From Nitzschia sp. pyKryTriq1 (Eukaryota > Bacillariophyta > Bacillariophyceae > Bacillariales > Bacillariaceae): a DNA stretch of 64,000 nucleotides. Shown here piece after piece: positions 51,959 to 62,330 of the stretch (position 1 is its first letter; the number at the start of each line of letters is the position of its first letter). The stretch spans positions 1,730,001 to 1,794,000 of the forward strand of contig OY101120.1 of assembly GCA_956465555.1 (NCBI GenBank), written 5' to 3'. The notes beneath the pieces were generated by a model. The model was not told the origin of the DNA. It did not search any database and worked only from the letters and a program-made list of their open reading frames with translations. The translations under genes were made by a program, and so were the position numbers.

Positions 51959-53086
51959 CTAGCTCCTGCCCTGCCAAATCTGAGGATTTCTGCGAATCAC
52001 CTGGTAAAGACATGTCAATGATGATGGGGGAGAAAAGGCACTCGAAGCACTCTCAATTTCTTGAATGGTTTGTACACGTTCTCTGTCGGAAAGGTTTGGA
52101 TGACACCAACGGGTATTCCACCCTGATATTCGGCTGATGTTTGATAATTTTAGATCTTGCTGGAAGCATGCATTCTCCTGGTCTTTTGGATTGTAACGGC
52201 CATCCAAGAAAACTTTTTTTAGCGATGGATGATCTTCCAACAATCGAAGGGCGGTGTTACGTAAGTTCTCGTTGGAAATGACATTGTCATGGTGCCGAAC
52301 TGCAAGGCGAAAGTTCGTGAGCGTCTTGTTGGATGCCAACGGCCGAATCAGATTCATGGCATCTTCCGCTTGGCAGGGTACATGAATGAAAATACCTTTC
52401 AAGGTCGTATTTTGGGCAATCAAATCACCCAATGCGGCAATAGAAGATGCGGCAGGAAAGTCGGCGTCATCACTGTGCCAATTGCCGCTAATGCTCCAGT
52501 CTATCTGTTTTATATGTGAGAGCCTCTTGTTGTTGTTGATGAATCCAGTCGCCAGTATTTCAACAATCCCTCCATATGGCACGGTCCGATCAAATGGGAT
52601 CGTGAAGCGGAGATTGGTGAGTTCCGGGTGATCCTCCAAAAAACCTAGAACTTCTGTTGCATTCTGCTCGGCTTTCGCCGGGCAAGTCCTCTCAAAAAAG
52701 TGAAAGTAGGCGACATGATGAGAAGGCGGCCCAACGTCACCATCACCATCATCATCCTCTTGCACCATGATCTGCAATTGTTCTTTTGCTTGGGCTACAG
52801 TGGAAGCATTGATCTGATTGTCTCGGCGGTGACGACCAGCAACCCCCATGGATATTTCCTCTCTAAATGAGAGGGGCTCGTTGATTGCAGTGAATTCATC
52901 ATCGAGTCTTTCTTGTCCTTCTTGTCTCGTAGTAGCATTCTGCAATGATGATGATGATGATGATGATGAACGATAGCAGTACTCGCACAGATCAAACCCA
53001 TAAAGCACTTTGGAGCTGTATCTTGTTCCAATAATCGGCGACTCGCTACATTCGTCGCAAATCACGCCAACATGAGGATGCCCCAT
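51959..53086 (-). CDS. ZZ-type zinc-finger protein with LRR-like C-terminus
   Basis: A 375-residue, single-exon protein. Residues 1–39 form a ZZ finger ('HPHVGVICDECSESPIIGTRY…YGFDLCEYC'); the middle CxxC of classic ZZ fingers is replaced (YSSKVL), so one zinc site may be lost. A Ser run of eight follows, from a GAT microsatellite. Residues about 150–330 look like irregular leucine-rich or RNI units ('LTNLRFTIPFDRTVPYGGIVEIL', 'LIAQNTTLKGIFIHV', 'LASNKTLTNFRLAV', 'LEDHPSLKKVFLDGR'). ZZ fingers bind protein tails. Function unknown. It converges on the START gene with about 100 nt between stops. Confidence 0.7.
   Translation of the reverse strand: MGHPHVGVICDECSESPIIGTRYSSKVLYGFDLCEYCYRSSSSSSSSLQNATTRQEGQERLDDEFTAINEPLSFREEISMGVAGRHRRDNQINASTVAQAKEQLQIMVQEDDDGDGDVGPPSHHVAYFHFFERTCPAKAEQNATEVLGFLEDHPELTNLRFTIPFDRTVPYGGIVEILATGFINNNKRLSHIKQIDWSISGNWHSDDADFPAASSIAALGDLIAQNTTLKGIFIHVPCQAEDAMNLIRPLASNKTLTNFRLAVRHHDNVISNENLRNTALRLLEDHPSLKKVFLDGRYNPKDQENACFQQDLKLSNISRISGWNTRWCHPNLSDRERVQTIQEIESASSAFSPPSSLTCLYQVIRRNPQIWQGRS
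52945..52969. repeat. (GAT)8 microsatellite inside a coding region
   Basis: About eight GAT units, read as Ser codons on the minus strand, just after the ZZ finger. Confidence 0.85.
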
Positions 53087-54947
53087 GATGATCTCGTCGC
53101 AGTCGATATAGTAGTTGGTTGTTGATAGTACCCGGTACTCGTAGGACTACGGTCAGTATGTACCTGGTATCATTACAGGAATACTACTTTGCGAGTGAGT
53201 GACTTACTGGATGCGGTCGGTTTTGGAGTTGTAAACAAGAACGCGAGACATACCGCAGCGACGAGAAAAGCAACAGATGGCCAAAACAGGAGGTTGCACA
53301 GATCAGATAGATATGTCGTATGCAAGATCGAAAGATGCATAAATACCGGTATGAATTGATGGGGCAATTGTTCTGAATTGATGGCAGTTGTTCTGGGTTC
53401 TGGTTGTACGAGTACAGGACCATTACGTTCAGTACCAGTACAGTACTCATAGTACTTCTGGGTACTGTACTCCCTGTTGTGTACAGTTCTGGAAGTAGGT
53501 ACGGTACCACATCGTACCAGTTCAGATGGGAAGACGACTCACACGAACGAAAATCTGACCGGTCGACAAGAACTCGAACGTGCACGACCAGCGGGTTCGG
53601 ATTTGATGCTATGACCTGGGCCCATTCAACTATCTATATCCAGAACTACAAAGGCCCAGTAGTATCAATTCCCTAGAGTTACACTGAAGGAAATGGGACC
53701 ATCCGGCTAGCAATACACGACAACAGCAAGGTTGGTCTAGTAACACTGATCCCACAAAAATTCATTTGACAAAAGTTCTACAAGGCATCAGTTCTTAAGG
53801 CATTCGATCGAGCCTTTCGTCAACTGTCATCTAAGTTTTTCTTTTCTTTACAAGTACCGGTACTGTACCGGTACCAGGTACTGTACTCGTAGCAGTTCAA
53901 GTGCTGGTACCTGTAACGGTTCGTATGGTACTGTGCCGGTACGGTAGTATCAAGTAACTTCACATAAATCTGCACAGTTGGATCAAAGCGGGAATAACAT
54001 TTAGACTGGTTAGATTTAGTTTGCCGCGCGGCCGTCGCGATCTCCACTTTTTGTCTCCTGTACGTGTTGTTGTTGTTCTTCTTGTAATTGTTGTTGTTAA
54101 CAGCCTCTCTACTCTAGCTAGAGAGAGAGAGACAAGAATCCCAAGACTCTGACTGTTGAGCGGATTATCGAGTGAGGAATTGTTGATGATACGATCGATG
54201 GCTCCCTTTTCTAGGTCATGGTTCTTCTTGATTGGGCGGATTGTGACGTTGTCAACGACAAAATTAGCCTGCTGTCAGATGTGAATGTACTAGTGTTCAA
54301 CCGTGAAAAGGCCAGCCTCCAATCAAGCTACTTCAATCCTCAGGTGGTCTCAACTGCCATCTTGGGGAGGTGTCAACTGACTACTGTACTCGTACTATGG
54401 AAGAACAAGAAGGACCACCACAGCACACAGCACAGAGACACCGTCCAAAAATAATTGAAAGCTCGGACCTGTTTCGGGATGATCTGGCGCGCGAGCAAGT
54501 TGTCGTCGGCTGGCTTGGAACGGAGATGATGTCCATGCGGGACTGAAATCGTTTTCTGCATACGTATGGACTCTTACATTTTCTACGCAAAAGCAAATCG
54601 TTCAAAAAAAATCTTTTATATTCTTCAGATACGGATGTTTATGATAAGAGACAACGCGCGTGCGTTCCCATTCCGTCGGAGGGAAATAGGAGAGGGGGGT
54701 GGTCTGTTGTCTGTTGGGCTTCTTGGAGCATGGAGCACCTCGCAATGCATGGGGGGTGATGAAACGGGAGGAGTGTTGTCAATTGTCGATGCGTTGCACA
54801 AGCTAGAAAGACAAAGAGCTTACGGTACAGCGTACACCAACGATACCTATAGGTCGCAGTCATCGTCAAAACAAGTGGATAGCACAACCCGTGTAAGCAG
54901 CTTGGGCCAATAATTGTACAGTACGAGTACACCTCTACCAAAGAAGA
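53087..54947. other. 1.9-kb spacer with several GTAC islands
   Basis: Between ZZ (-) and the four-helix orphan (+): a divergent promoter region. GTAC clusters occur at 53125–53175, 53400–53520 and 53853–53945. A frame at 54566–54913 (115 codons) has no family resemblance, and I treat it as 5' UTR or spurious. (GA)n at about 54120–54133. No gene accepted. Confidence 0.55.
53853..53945. repeat. GTAC-palindrome island
   Basis: GTACCGGTACTGTACCGGTA and related units, self-complementary, in a divergent spacer. Confidence 0.75.
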
Positions 54948-55969
54948 ATGAAATTCCACGGATTTTGGTAGGTGCAGTGCTCTTGTTTCCTCGTTTTGTT
55001 CTTCCTTCCTTCGGTGCGCATCCCATCCTGACGCTTTTTTCCCTTCGTGGTGGATTCAGCTCCTACCCGCATGGTGGATGGGTATTGCTTGGGTTGATAA
55101 TGTGCTGTATAGCTGCCTTATCGTCAACAATGTATGGAATGGCAAGCTGTCGATTTCTGTTTGTAGATTTCCAGTCTGATCGCGGTGATTTCGGTGAATT
55201 CTATTTGGATCCCACGTCCGATGGCGAGGTCGTGACATACCGGGCAGCGGCTGGTTTATTTACGTGGCTAGTTCCGTTCGATGAAACCGACTGGTCGGTC
55301 GGACGATGCGCAGGATACACCGAATTGCAGCGAGAGAATTTTAATGACGACATATTTGAGGTTGCAAGAATATTTGGAGTCCTGAGTGTGCTCGGTGGAA
55401 TCGGAATAACGTCGTGGACTTTGTTTTTGAGCTGTCTCTCTCTGGGAAAATTTCAGATTTGGGCAATGAGCTTGGGACTGTTCCTATTGACCTGCTTTGT
55501 CGCCTTGACATTTTTGCTGTTCCAAAGTCAACTGTGCAAAGACTTGGTTTCCTACCAAAATGAAAGCTACACGACGGAATGTACCCTGGATCAAGGTGGT
55601 TTGGTGGCGATTGCTGGCTCTATATTGTGGTGCGTCGCTTTCTTGGTTAGCGTCATTTACATCAAGGCACCGGAGAGCGATATGACGTTCCTGCCGGATG
55701 GACAAATCACGAATGCTTTTGATCAGCGTCAGCTGGAACGCGAACGTCAAAAGCGAGAAAAACAAAGACTAAGACGCAAATTGGCGGAACAGCGACGAGC
55801 AGAGCAGGGAGCACAGAGTAGTATGAGAAAATCGTCGTCACGTACAACGCAAGAGGCTACACCTACTACTAGTAGTGCTATTGAACGAGGCGAATCCATC
55901 GATTGCTACGAAGATGGGACCGCGGAAGTGCAGCTAGGAGGCCATCGCGGCAATTCTGGCAGGCGGTAG
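54948..55969 (+). CDS. four-helix membrane protein, diatom-type orphan family
   Basis: Exon 1 is only 20 nt (54948–54967, 'MKFHGF'). A 92-nt intron (GTAGGT…TTCAG) leads to exon 2, 55060–55969, giving 309 residues. This model replaces a frame that has only a TTG start. Membrane segments: about 12–36 (after 'CSYPHGGW'), about 108–130, about 140–162 and about 192–212. Between helix 1 and 2 is an extracytoplasmic-looking loop with 'GRCAGYTELQRENF'. The cytoplasmic tail is a basic coiled coil ('RQLERERQKREKQRLRRKLAEQRR' region) then Ser/Thr-rich. The topology is tetraspanin-like, but the CCG motif is missing. No function is known. Confidence 0.65.
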
Positions 55970-57703
55970 ACAGAACCATCAACAATTATTATAAGCGTCC
56001 TGCCGTCGAATGGCTACAGAATTCTCACAATGAACTCCCGCTCCGCTCCAGATCTCTCGACAAACAGATTTTCTTGATTCAAGCAAGGTGCACGTGCGGT
56101 ACGAAGACTACAGTACTACTGTATGTGTACCTTCTTTACATGCAACATTATGATAAGTTCTTTCGTATTAAAGTCATGATGCATCTGGTCTCAGCACAAA
56201 CAAACTACTTCTATCAGCATGAAAGCAACAGCGTAAAGTGGCTACTCTAGTAGTTTAGGACAGGCAATAGGCAGTCCTACTAGTAGTCGTCGCCACCAGC
56301 ATTATCTCCTCGGGCGCGTTGTACTCGTACTCGTACTGCTGTACTTGTACCAGGTACCGGTAGTAGTATGATCGAACCCAGAGGGCAAGAGCTCACCATA
56401 ACCATAACATGATAACCCATCGATTTCTCTCTAGATAGTAGAGAGAAGAAAGAGAGGGCGTACAAGTCGATCCAAAGGATATACATCTTCGATGAGTACT
56501 CGTCTCTCTCTCTCTCGTCTACCAGAGCAGAGAGCTATGGTTGTACTACAGTAACCAGTATATCTTAATTAAAGCAGCGAAAAAGTGCACTGTCTAATTC
56601 AATTTTGGCTACGACCTTGACGCTCGAGAGCAATGAATCAATCATCTCTCTTGCGCCGGAACGCCAATAGCCACGCCACAGTAGACAGTCCCATGATTGA
56701 CTCAGTGGACTCTTTTCACCCGTAGTACTCAGTACTCGTACCGGTTCAGTTAGTAAGGACGTAGGGACCTACTACTACTCTACTACTAGTAGCTAGAGAG
56801 GGTCGTCGCTATGAACAGATTTACAGGGCGTGGTTTCTAGTAGGTATTTTACTCTATGTACGAATACTACATACCATACTTGTGAGAGTAGACCCCCCCC
56901 GGTGGAGAGAGATCTTGTTTTACTAGTACGAGAGGAACGGTGGTACCCGCCAGTACCAGTACCCGTACAAGTACATAGGGCCTCTTCATCCCGCCCTGCG
57001 GCCGGACTCCGTCCGGATAGGCCTTTTTAAAGAATTGTTAAAGCCTAAAGCAGCACTCTACAGTTAGTACGATCGACTACTTGTCCTGTACTCGTACCAC
57101 TCCATAATAATGAAGATGGAGAAGAAACCCCGCCCCGTCCCTCGTGCGTGGCCTTGAAGAGGGAACGGCGGAGCGAGGCCTATCATAATTCGTCTTTGAT
57201 ATTGGCGGCCTCATATGCCCTAATCAAGTGAATGAATAACAGACCAAATAATGGCCTATAAAATCCCATCCGCATCATTTGGTATTATTTACACGTGTTG
57301 TTCCAGCAGTAAATTGAACATGACGAGGCATTGCTACTTGTAATACTACATACGGTACCATGTACCATCATGCTGGTACCCCCGGTACTGCAGGGGCAAT
57401 AATCACCTATAGCTTCGGTGACAGTACGTACACTTAGTGGTGGTACTTAGTAGACTCTACAGTACCACTGCTGTGCGTGGCTGGAACACGCACCCCAAAA
57501 ATCAATAGCGTCAATTCATCGGACGATCACAACAAGTCAATAGGCCATGCATAGGCCCTGTAGTTTCTCCACAACCCACAACATTTGCTCTTTCATCCAT
57601 TATGCACTGCAAACCCATCCCAGAAATACCATATTACTTCTTTATATCCTTGCGGATTCCAAAAGATCGCTAACTTGTCATTTTATTACATTGTATATCA
57701 ATC
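55970..57703. other. 1.7-kb spacer, orphan to YeeE gene
   Basis: No gene recognised. GTAC clusters lie at about 56320–56362, 56940–56975 and 57348–57392; the last is about 310–355 nt before the transporter start. A CT run is at 56505–56517. A short GC hairpin with a following T run is at 57002–57026 (see rejected items). Confidence 0.55.
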
Positions 57704-59368
57704 ATGGTCTTGGAATACTTCACTCCGATATCTGGATTCTTCGGCGGTGGGATCATCGGTAAGTGGCGACAAAGAAATTGTCGTCTCTACAGCTTAATTC
57801 CACCGAGACGCAGCTGACACATCCTATTATCATGTCCCGTGCTTACCCTCCCGTCCGGTTCCATCGCCAGGCCTTTCCGCTGGTATGCTCCTTCTGTTTT
57901 CAGGAGAAATCTTGGGTTCTAGTGGTATCGCCTCGTCGATTGTCTTGGAACCAAAGAAACACATGAACACCCCGATGCTTGCCTGGAAGCTTGTCTTCTG
58001 GTCAACCTTCCTCCTCTTTTCGAACACTTGTTTGGCAAAATATTTCACCGACGACGAGCGTCTCGGCGTAGATCCCAGTATTCCGGTTGTCTCGCACTGG
58101 GGATATTTGCTGGGTGGGCTCTTCGTTGGCTTCGGAACTCGCTTGAGTAATGGATGCACAACAGGCCATGGTATTGTAAGTAAACCCGAAGTCCGCGAAA
58201 TGAGGCTTTTTCGCAACAATGCCGTTCCTCCGTGTTATTGATGAGCTTGAACTTTGATGCTTACACACCCACCCCTTTCATACTATAGTGCGGTATGGCG
58301 CGGTTAAGCATTCGATCCTTTGTCGCTGTGTGTACATTCATGTTAAGCGCCTTCGCCACCTCTGCGCTGATTTCTCCGGACAACAAGATCTTTGCCAAGG
58401 GGACCGCTTTCCTACGCACTGATACCGTTCCTGTGCTCTTCAATAGATGGCTTGGCTTTGGCTGCTCTTTCATCTTCGTAATTCCCACATGCATAGCTCT
58501 GTACAACCTTTTGAAGAAGGAACAAAAACGACGATCGTCCATGGTCCAACTGGAGAAGACGGCTTCACAGTATTTCCCCCGGATGAGCATCGCAGATCTG
58601 GAATCTACAGCTGATTTCAAGTCTGCCCTTTCATCTTTGAAATGTACTAGCAAAGAAGCCCTCGAAACTTCGAAGGATGACGAGGAGGAGGAAAAAGTCC
58701 CCGATTCCATCACCGACAAAGATGTTGAGAAGGGAGAAGGTGGTTCTGACACGCCTGCTGACACACCTGCGCCTGTTGCGAGAGAAAATGAACCATCAGC
58801 GACTGAGACCTCCTCAGAAAGAAGCGACCAAGTCGAAGAGGAGCAGCTGCATCGGAAGTTCATGGAGTTGCAGGCGCAACTCCGACAGACTCGAAAGAGG
58901 CTGGCAGACGGCAAGATCATCCCGGCAGCCGTTACTGCCTGTGTGTTTTCCCTTGGACTTGCCATTTCCCAAATGGTCCTCCCTTCTAAGGTGCTCGGGT
59001 TCCTTTCGCTTTATACCATTGCCCAGGGAACCTACGACCCTACATTGCTCACAGTTATGATGGGAGGTGCCCTTGTAAGCTTCCTCTCCTACCAATTCGT
59101 GGAGGGCTGGGGTCTGATGAAGAACCCGTGGGCACGGTCATGTCCTCTCACCTCGTCAGAGTTCTGTGTCCCAAAGACCACTACTATTGACTGGAAGCTG
59201 ATCTTAGGTGCCTTCTGCTTTGGTATTGGCTGGGCGACTGCTGGTCTTTGTCCTGGGCCAGCAACCTTCCTCGCTGCATCTGGAACGAAACCAGTTCTTG
59301 CATTCTGGTGGCCGTTCTTTTACATCGGCGCCTTTGGTGCACAGAAACTGAAGGACCGCACTTGCTAA
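57704..59368 (+). CDS. YeeE/YedE-family sulfur-compound transporter
   Basis: Exons 57704–57758, 57871–58175 and 58289–59368 (introns 112 and 113 nt) join in phase to 479 residues. Each half of a YeeE repeat is present. N-half: 'GLSAGMLLLFSGEILGSSGI' and 'VGFGTRLSNGCTTGHGI|CGMARLSIRS', with the conserved Cys pair. C-half: 'FCFGIGWATAGLCPGPATF'. Bacterial members (TsuA) import thiosulfate using conserved cysteines, so a role in thiosulfate or related sulfur uptake is likely. The halves are separated by a charged loop (about residues 200–300) with acidic Ser/Thr-rich and coiled-coil sequence, unlike compact bacterial proteins. No targeting peptide is evident. The intron positions restore the family motif exactly across the junctions. 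Confidence 0.87.
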
Positions 59369-59642
59369 CCCGACAATTTCTCTCCGTTCTTCCTCATACT
59401 AAATCCTGTAATCTAATTGCGCATTTGTTCTTTTAGCAAATCATGTCATGCCACGGCGTGGTCGTGGTGCTAGTCTGACGAGTAGTATAGTACTTCCAAG
59501 TTGACATTGCTCCTTGATGTAGTAGAGGGGGTGAAAGAGGAGTGAACGTTGAAAAATACTAATAAAGCAACACCACTAGTACTGCTGCTGCGATGATCCT
59601 CGACGACTACTACTAGTACTACTAGTATATCAACTCCAGGGC

Positions 59643-59696
59643 AAACCGGTCAACTATTCTTGGCTGGAGCCGGCTGGACCCCTCGAAGGCAACTGC
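59643..59696 (+). repeat. dispersed ~50-bp repeat, copy B (copy A at 5868–5920)
   Basis: Both copies start AAACCGG(A/T)CAACTA, share the core GGCTGGAGCCGGCTGGACCC and end near CTGCC/GTGCC, with a 3-nt length difference. Both are on the plus strand, downstream of a membrane-protein gene. Confidence 0.7.
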
Positions 59697-59749
59697 CTAG
59701 TAGCAGCAGTAGTAGTGCAGTAGGTGTACTACCTAGTCTTCTTGTAGAC

Positions 59750-59932
59750 GAGTCCTCGTCCGCCTGCTCCTCCTCCTCGTGCTGCTGCTCCTGGTCCTCC
59801 TCCTCGCTCGCTCAACAAGCTAGCAGTGCTAGTACTAGTAGTAGTACTACTACTACTTTCTCTCTCCCCGTCCTCTCTCTTTCTCTCTTTCTCTCCTCCT
59901 CCTCCTCCTCTCTCTCCTCTTCTTCCTCCTAC
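59750..59932. repeat. polypyrimidine (CT/CTC) tract
   Basis: A long plus-strand C/T-rich stretch of CTCCTC and TCTCTC units with ACTAGTAG interruptions. It gives a false Ser-rich reading frame. Confidence 0.75.
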
Positions 59933-60611
59933 TAGTAGTAAAGCACCAGCAAAAAAGTGTACTCTCTCTACTGCTAAGAGGTCTCTTTACTACTGGTAGT
60001 AGAGGATAGTTGGGTAAGTGTCCTTCCTCTCGGGTAGAGTACTACATCGACTATTTCGTATGTCTACTAGTAGTAGTACAGTCTCCTCGTCCTCCTCCCT
60101 TTACTGCTGCTACTACTACTACCGGTACTCCGACGACCGACTACCTCCGGGTTCGTTTCCACGCGCGGGAGGCGACGCACCCGGTAGCGATACCGGCTCC
60201 CTCGCTACCAGCAAGGATAACGCCGCACCCCCCACACCAGCCCCATGACCACCCCTCTCTACCGGTACGAGTTTATTTTCCAGCGTTCTGGCATGACGTA
60301 GGTCCATGTAGCCCTGGTACAAACGCCCGAATCACGAACACGAGTCCTGCCGCGCCATCATGATGAAAGAATTTCTTCCGCGATCGCCATCACGACAATG
60401 ACAACAAACTCCCACCAACGACTGTGTGATAGAATCAGAGCATTCACTACTTCTCTAGCGAGTACTTTTTGACTATTATTGAACATTTCATCTAAACATA
60501 CATCTTAGAAGGCATTCGTCGAAAAAAAGTCAAAAATCCGTGCAATGGTGGTTACGAACGAGCTACTTGCAGCTGCGGTGCGGGATCTTCGCGAATCCGA
60601 CGCGCCCTGCC

Positions 60612-61274
60612 ATGACAAATGGTCTAGCTCGCGAATTATCCTCTTCGGCTCTGCATTGTCGCGTGATATTTTCCACCAAATATCATTGTGAAATTGCGGG
60701 AGAGGGGGTGGAATATGACTGGGGATTTCCAAAGAAGATCACCCGCCGTGCACCCATGGAGTCGCGAAGAGATTTTGCCGGATTCCTGCATGTGCTGAAA
60801 GAGGCTCTATTGGCTGTCAGCCAAGAAAGGACGCGAAGGTTCCGACGCCCGGCACGGAAGTACATGCTTGCATATGATCAGCTACGATCGGAGCAAGAGG
60901 ACACATCCAACATCACCGCATCTTATGATGCCATCGAGGCAAAAGTGAAGTTCTTGTTTGTACCCACTGATGTGGATACAAGAAGGAACAAGCGAAAATC
61001 CCCCAAAGTTGCCAGCAAGAAGCGAATCAAACCCGCCCCGGAAGAGGAAATTGATTTGATCGATGCCTACATCGCGGACGGCAAGAAGGCTATCGAGAAG
61101 GCCCAAGTAATCCGACGCCACAATGCTGCTGCTGCTGCCGATGATGATGATGATGATTCCTCTGTGGACATTGCGGCAATGCAGCGCACACAATTATCCC
61201 ACCGTGGTTCTCACCAAGACGACGGGTATCTCACCGCTCAGGTGGTGGCAGCTTACGACCGAGGCCAACATTGA
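60612..61274 (+). CDS. orphan protein, possibly derived from a transposase C-terminus
   Basis: A 220-residue frame from ATG 60612 (the longer frame opens with GTG). Residues about 30–90 ('GVEYDWGFPKKITRR…FAGFLHVLKEALLAVS…RTRRFRRPARKYMLAYDQL') resemble, from memory, the tail of DDE-type transposases in algae and oomycetes: a VEYxWG element, then an Arg-rich helix with AR.YM.AY. The rest is basic then Asp/Ala-rich ('AAAAADDDDDD'). No catalytic acidic triad is present. An overlapping 48-codon frame from ATG 60545 runs into it, hinting at a shifted 5' end. Assignment is tentative; it may be a decayed or captured fragment. Confidence 0.4.
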   Translation: MTNGLARELSSSALHCRVIFSTKYHCEIAGEGVEYDWGFPKKITRRAPMESRRDFAGFLHVLKEALLAVSQERTRRFRRPARKYMLAYDQLRSEQEDTSNITASYDAIEAKVKFLFVPTDVDTRRNKRKSPKVASKKRIKPAPEEEIDLIDAYIADGKKAIEKAQVIRRHNAAAAADDDDDDSSVDIAAMQRTQLSHRGSHQDDGYLTAQVVAAYDRGQH

Positions 61275-61756
61275 GAACTAGTACGAGTACAGTAGTTGTC
61301 ATTTGTTGAAGGTAGAAGATGTGATGATGTGGTGATGATCTTGTTGATGATGTGGTGATGATCTTGTTGATGATGTGGTGATGATCTTGTTGATGTTGTG
61401 CTTCATTTTTTTCGATTTTACGACTACAAAAAGGGTGCTAACTTAGTTACAAAGGGTTCTAATTTAGTGCTTATTTGGTTTTGTACCAGGCCTACGTGAT
61501 GTCGGAGTCGTGAAAAATAAACTCGTAGTAGTACCTGGTACTCGTACACTCCCTGCGGCGTGACTGTCACGACGACGACGGCACACAACCACACCGATTA
61601 CCGATACCGGTAGATACGGTAGGCCTACTGCCTACTGTAGTTTTTGCACGGCCCACACTACGCACTATCGTCTATCATGGATTATTCGTGGGCCCTCCTC
61701 CCTGCTTTCCAACTCCATTGACGACATTGCGTGGTGATAAGGAACGAGCAAGGGCA
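61275..61756. other. spacer with minisatellite, upstream of PIG-H
   Basis: Holds the 23-bp minisatellite and a GTAC cluster (about 61528–61547) roughly 210 nt before the PIG-H start. No gene. Confidence 0.55.
61323..61391. repeat. 23-bp minisatellite, three perfect copies
   Basis: The unit starts GATGATGTGGTGATGATCTT and ends GTT; three identical copies are at 61323–61345, 61346–61368 and 61369–61391, with partial GATG continuations on both sides. It lies about 50 nt after the preceding stop codon. Confidence 0.85.
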
Positions 61757-62239
61757 ATGGCAGCCATCAACGCTACTGGAACGTCGCCATCTAAGCTTGT
61801 GGTGCAGTCATTTGAAGAACGAGGCCGAAACTATGGGGTTTTGCTCTGCCTGGCGCTCGCAATCATTTTACCTTTGTGGCACATCGACCCCGACATTGAA
61901 AACGATCTGTTGTGGGTTATTGGTGGGCTTGGGGTAGGATTAGCCCTCTTAGAAACAGCACCCGTCAAACGAAATGTTGAATTGTGTGTTGAGATGGGTC
62001 CCTTTGGTATTCAAAGGACTACGAAAGTGAACGATCGATTGTCCCATCACCCATTGCTGCCGCGAGCTTGTGTCAAAGATTGCATCATTACTGAACATGT
62101 CACTGCATTTGGCGTCGCGAGTCATCTCGTATTCCGGATCGAGTCTACATTGGTACCGGTTTTTCCCAATGCCAGGTTGAGCTTCAGCCAGTGCCACTCA
62201 CTGCTGAAGCAGATTCAGGAGGCACTGAGAGAGCAATAG
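61757..62239 (+). CDS. PIG-H domain protein (GPI-GlcNAc transferase subunit H)
   Basis: A 160-residue protein; the frame extends upstream to a GTG, so ATG 61757 is used. Two hydrophobic segments lie at about 27–45 and 50–68. The PIG-H domain follows: 'VELCVEMGPFGIQRTT', 'LLPRACVKDCIITEHVTAFGV', then 'LVPVFPNARLSFSQCHSLLKQIQEALRE', matching the family's 'IPRSKIRDVVINE…VVFPN…L…Y..L' pattern. PIG-H is an ER subunit of the complex that adds GlcNAc to phosphatidylinositol, the first step of GPI anchor synthesis. Size and hairpin topology fit. Confidence 0.83.
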   Translation: MAAINATGTSPSKLVVQSFEERGRNYGVLLCLALAIILPLWHIDPDIENDLLWVIGGLGVGLALLETAPVKRNVELCVEMGPFGIQRTTKVNDRLSHHPLLPRACVKDCIITEHVTAFGVASHLVFRIESTLVPVFPNARLSFSQCHSLLKQIQEALREQ

Positions 62240-62330
62240 AGGTGGGATATTACCTGACGGTCTATTTTATGGACCTGCTTTGAGTGTCCAAGGTGCTGTC
62301 GATGCCCGGGCCTTATAGGCCTTCCAAACC

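Larger units (their letters stand above)
59369..60611. other. 1.2-kb spacer with polypyrimidine tract and dispersed repeat copy B
   Basis: Contains copy B of the 50-bp dispersed sequence (59643–59696), a CTCCTC/TCTCTC tract at about 59755–59930, and CTAGTAG/ACTACTAC words. The long Ser-rich frame over the tract is a composition artefact. Confidence 0.55.

Noticed and set aside
54566-54913. 115-codon frame before the four-helix orphan
   Set aside because: It looked like a possible upstream exon, but no in-phase splice to the membrane domain was needed once the 54948 micro-exon was found, and it has no recognisable domain.
57002-57026. GC-rich hairpin followed by T run, like a bacterial terminator
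   Set aside because: Six-base stem with a 3-nt loop in a eukaryotic spacer; the T run is short and no gene ends nearby. Probably chance.
59660-59935. Ser-rich 91-codon frame
   Set aside because: Produced by the CTC/TCT polypyrimidine tract; no start context or conservation expected.
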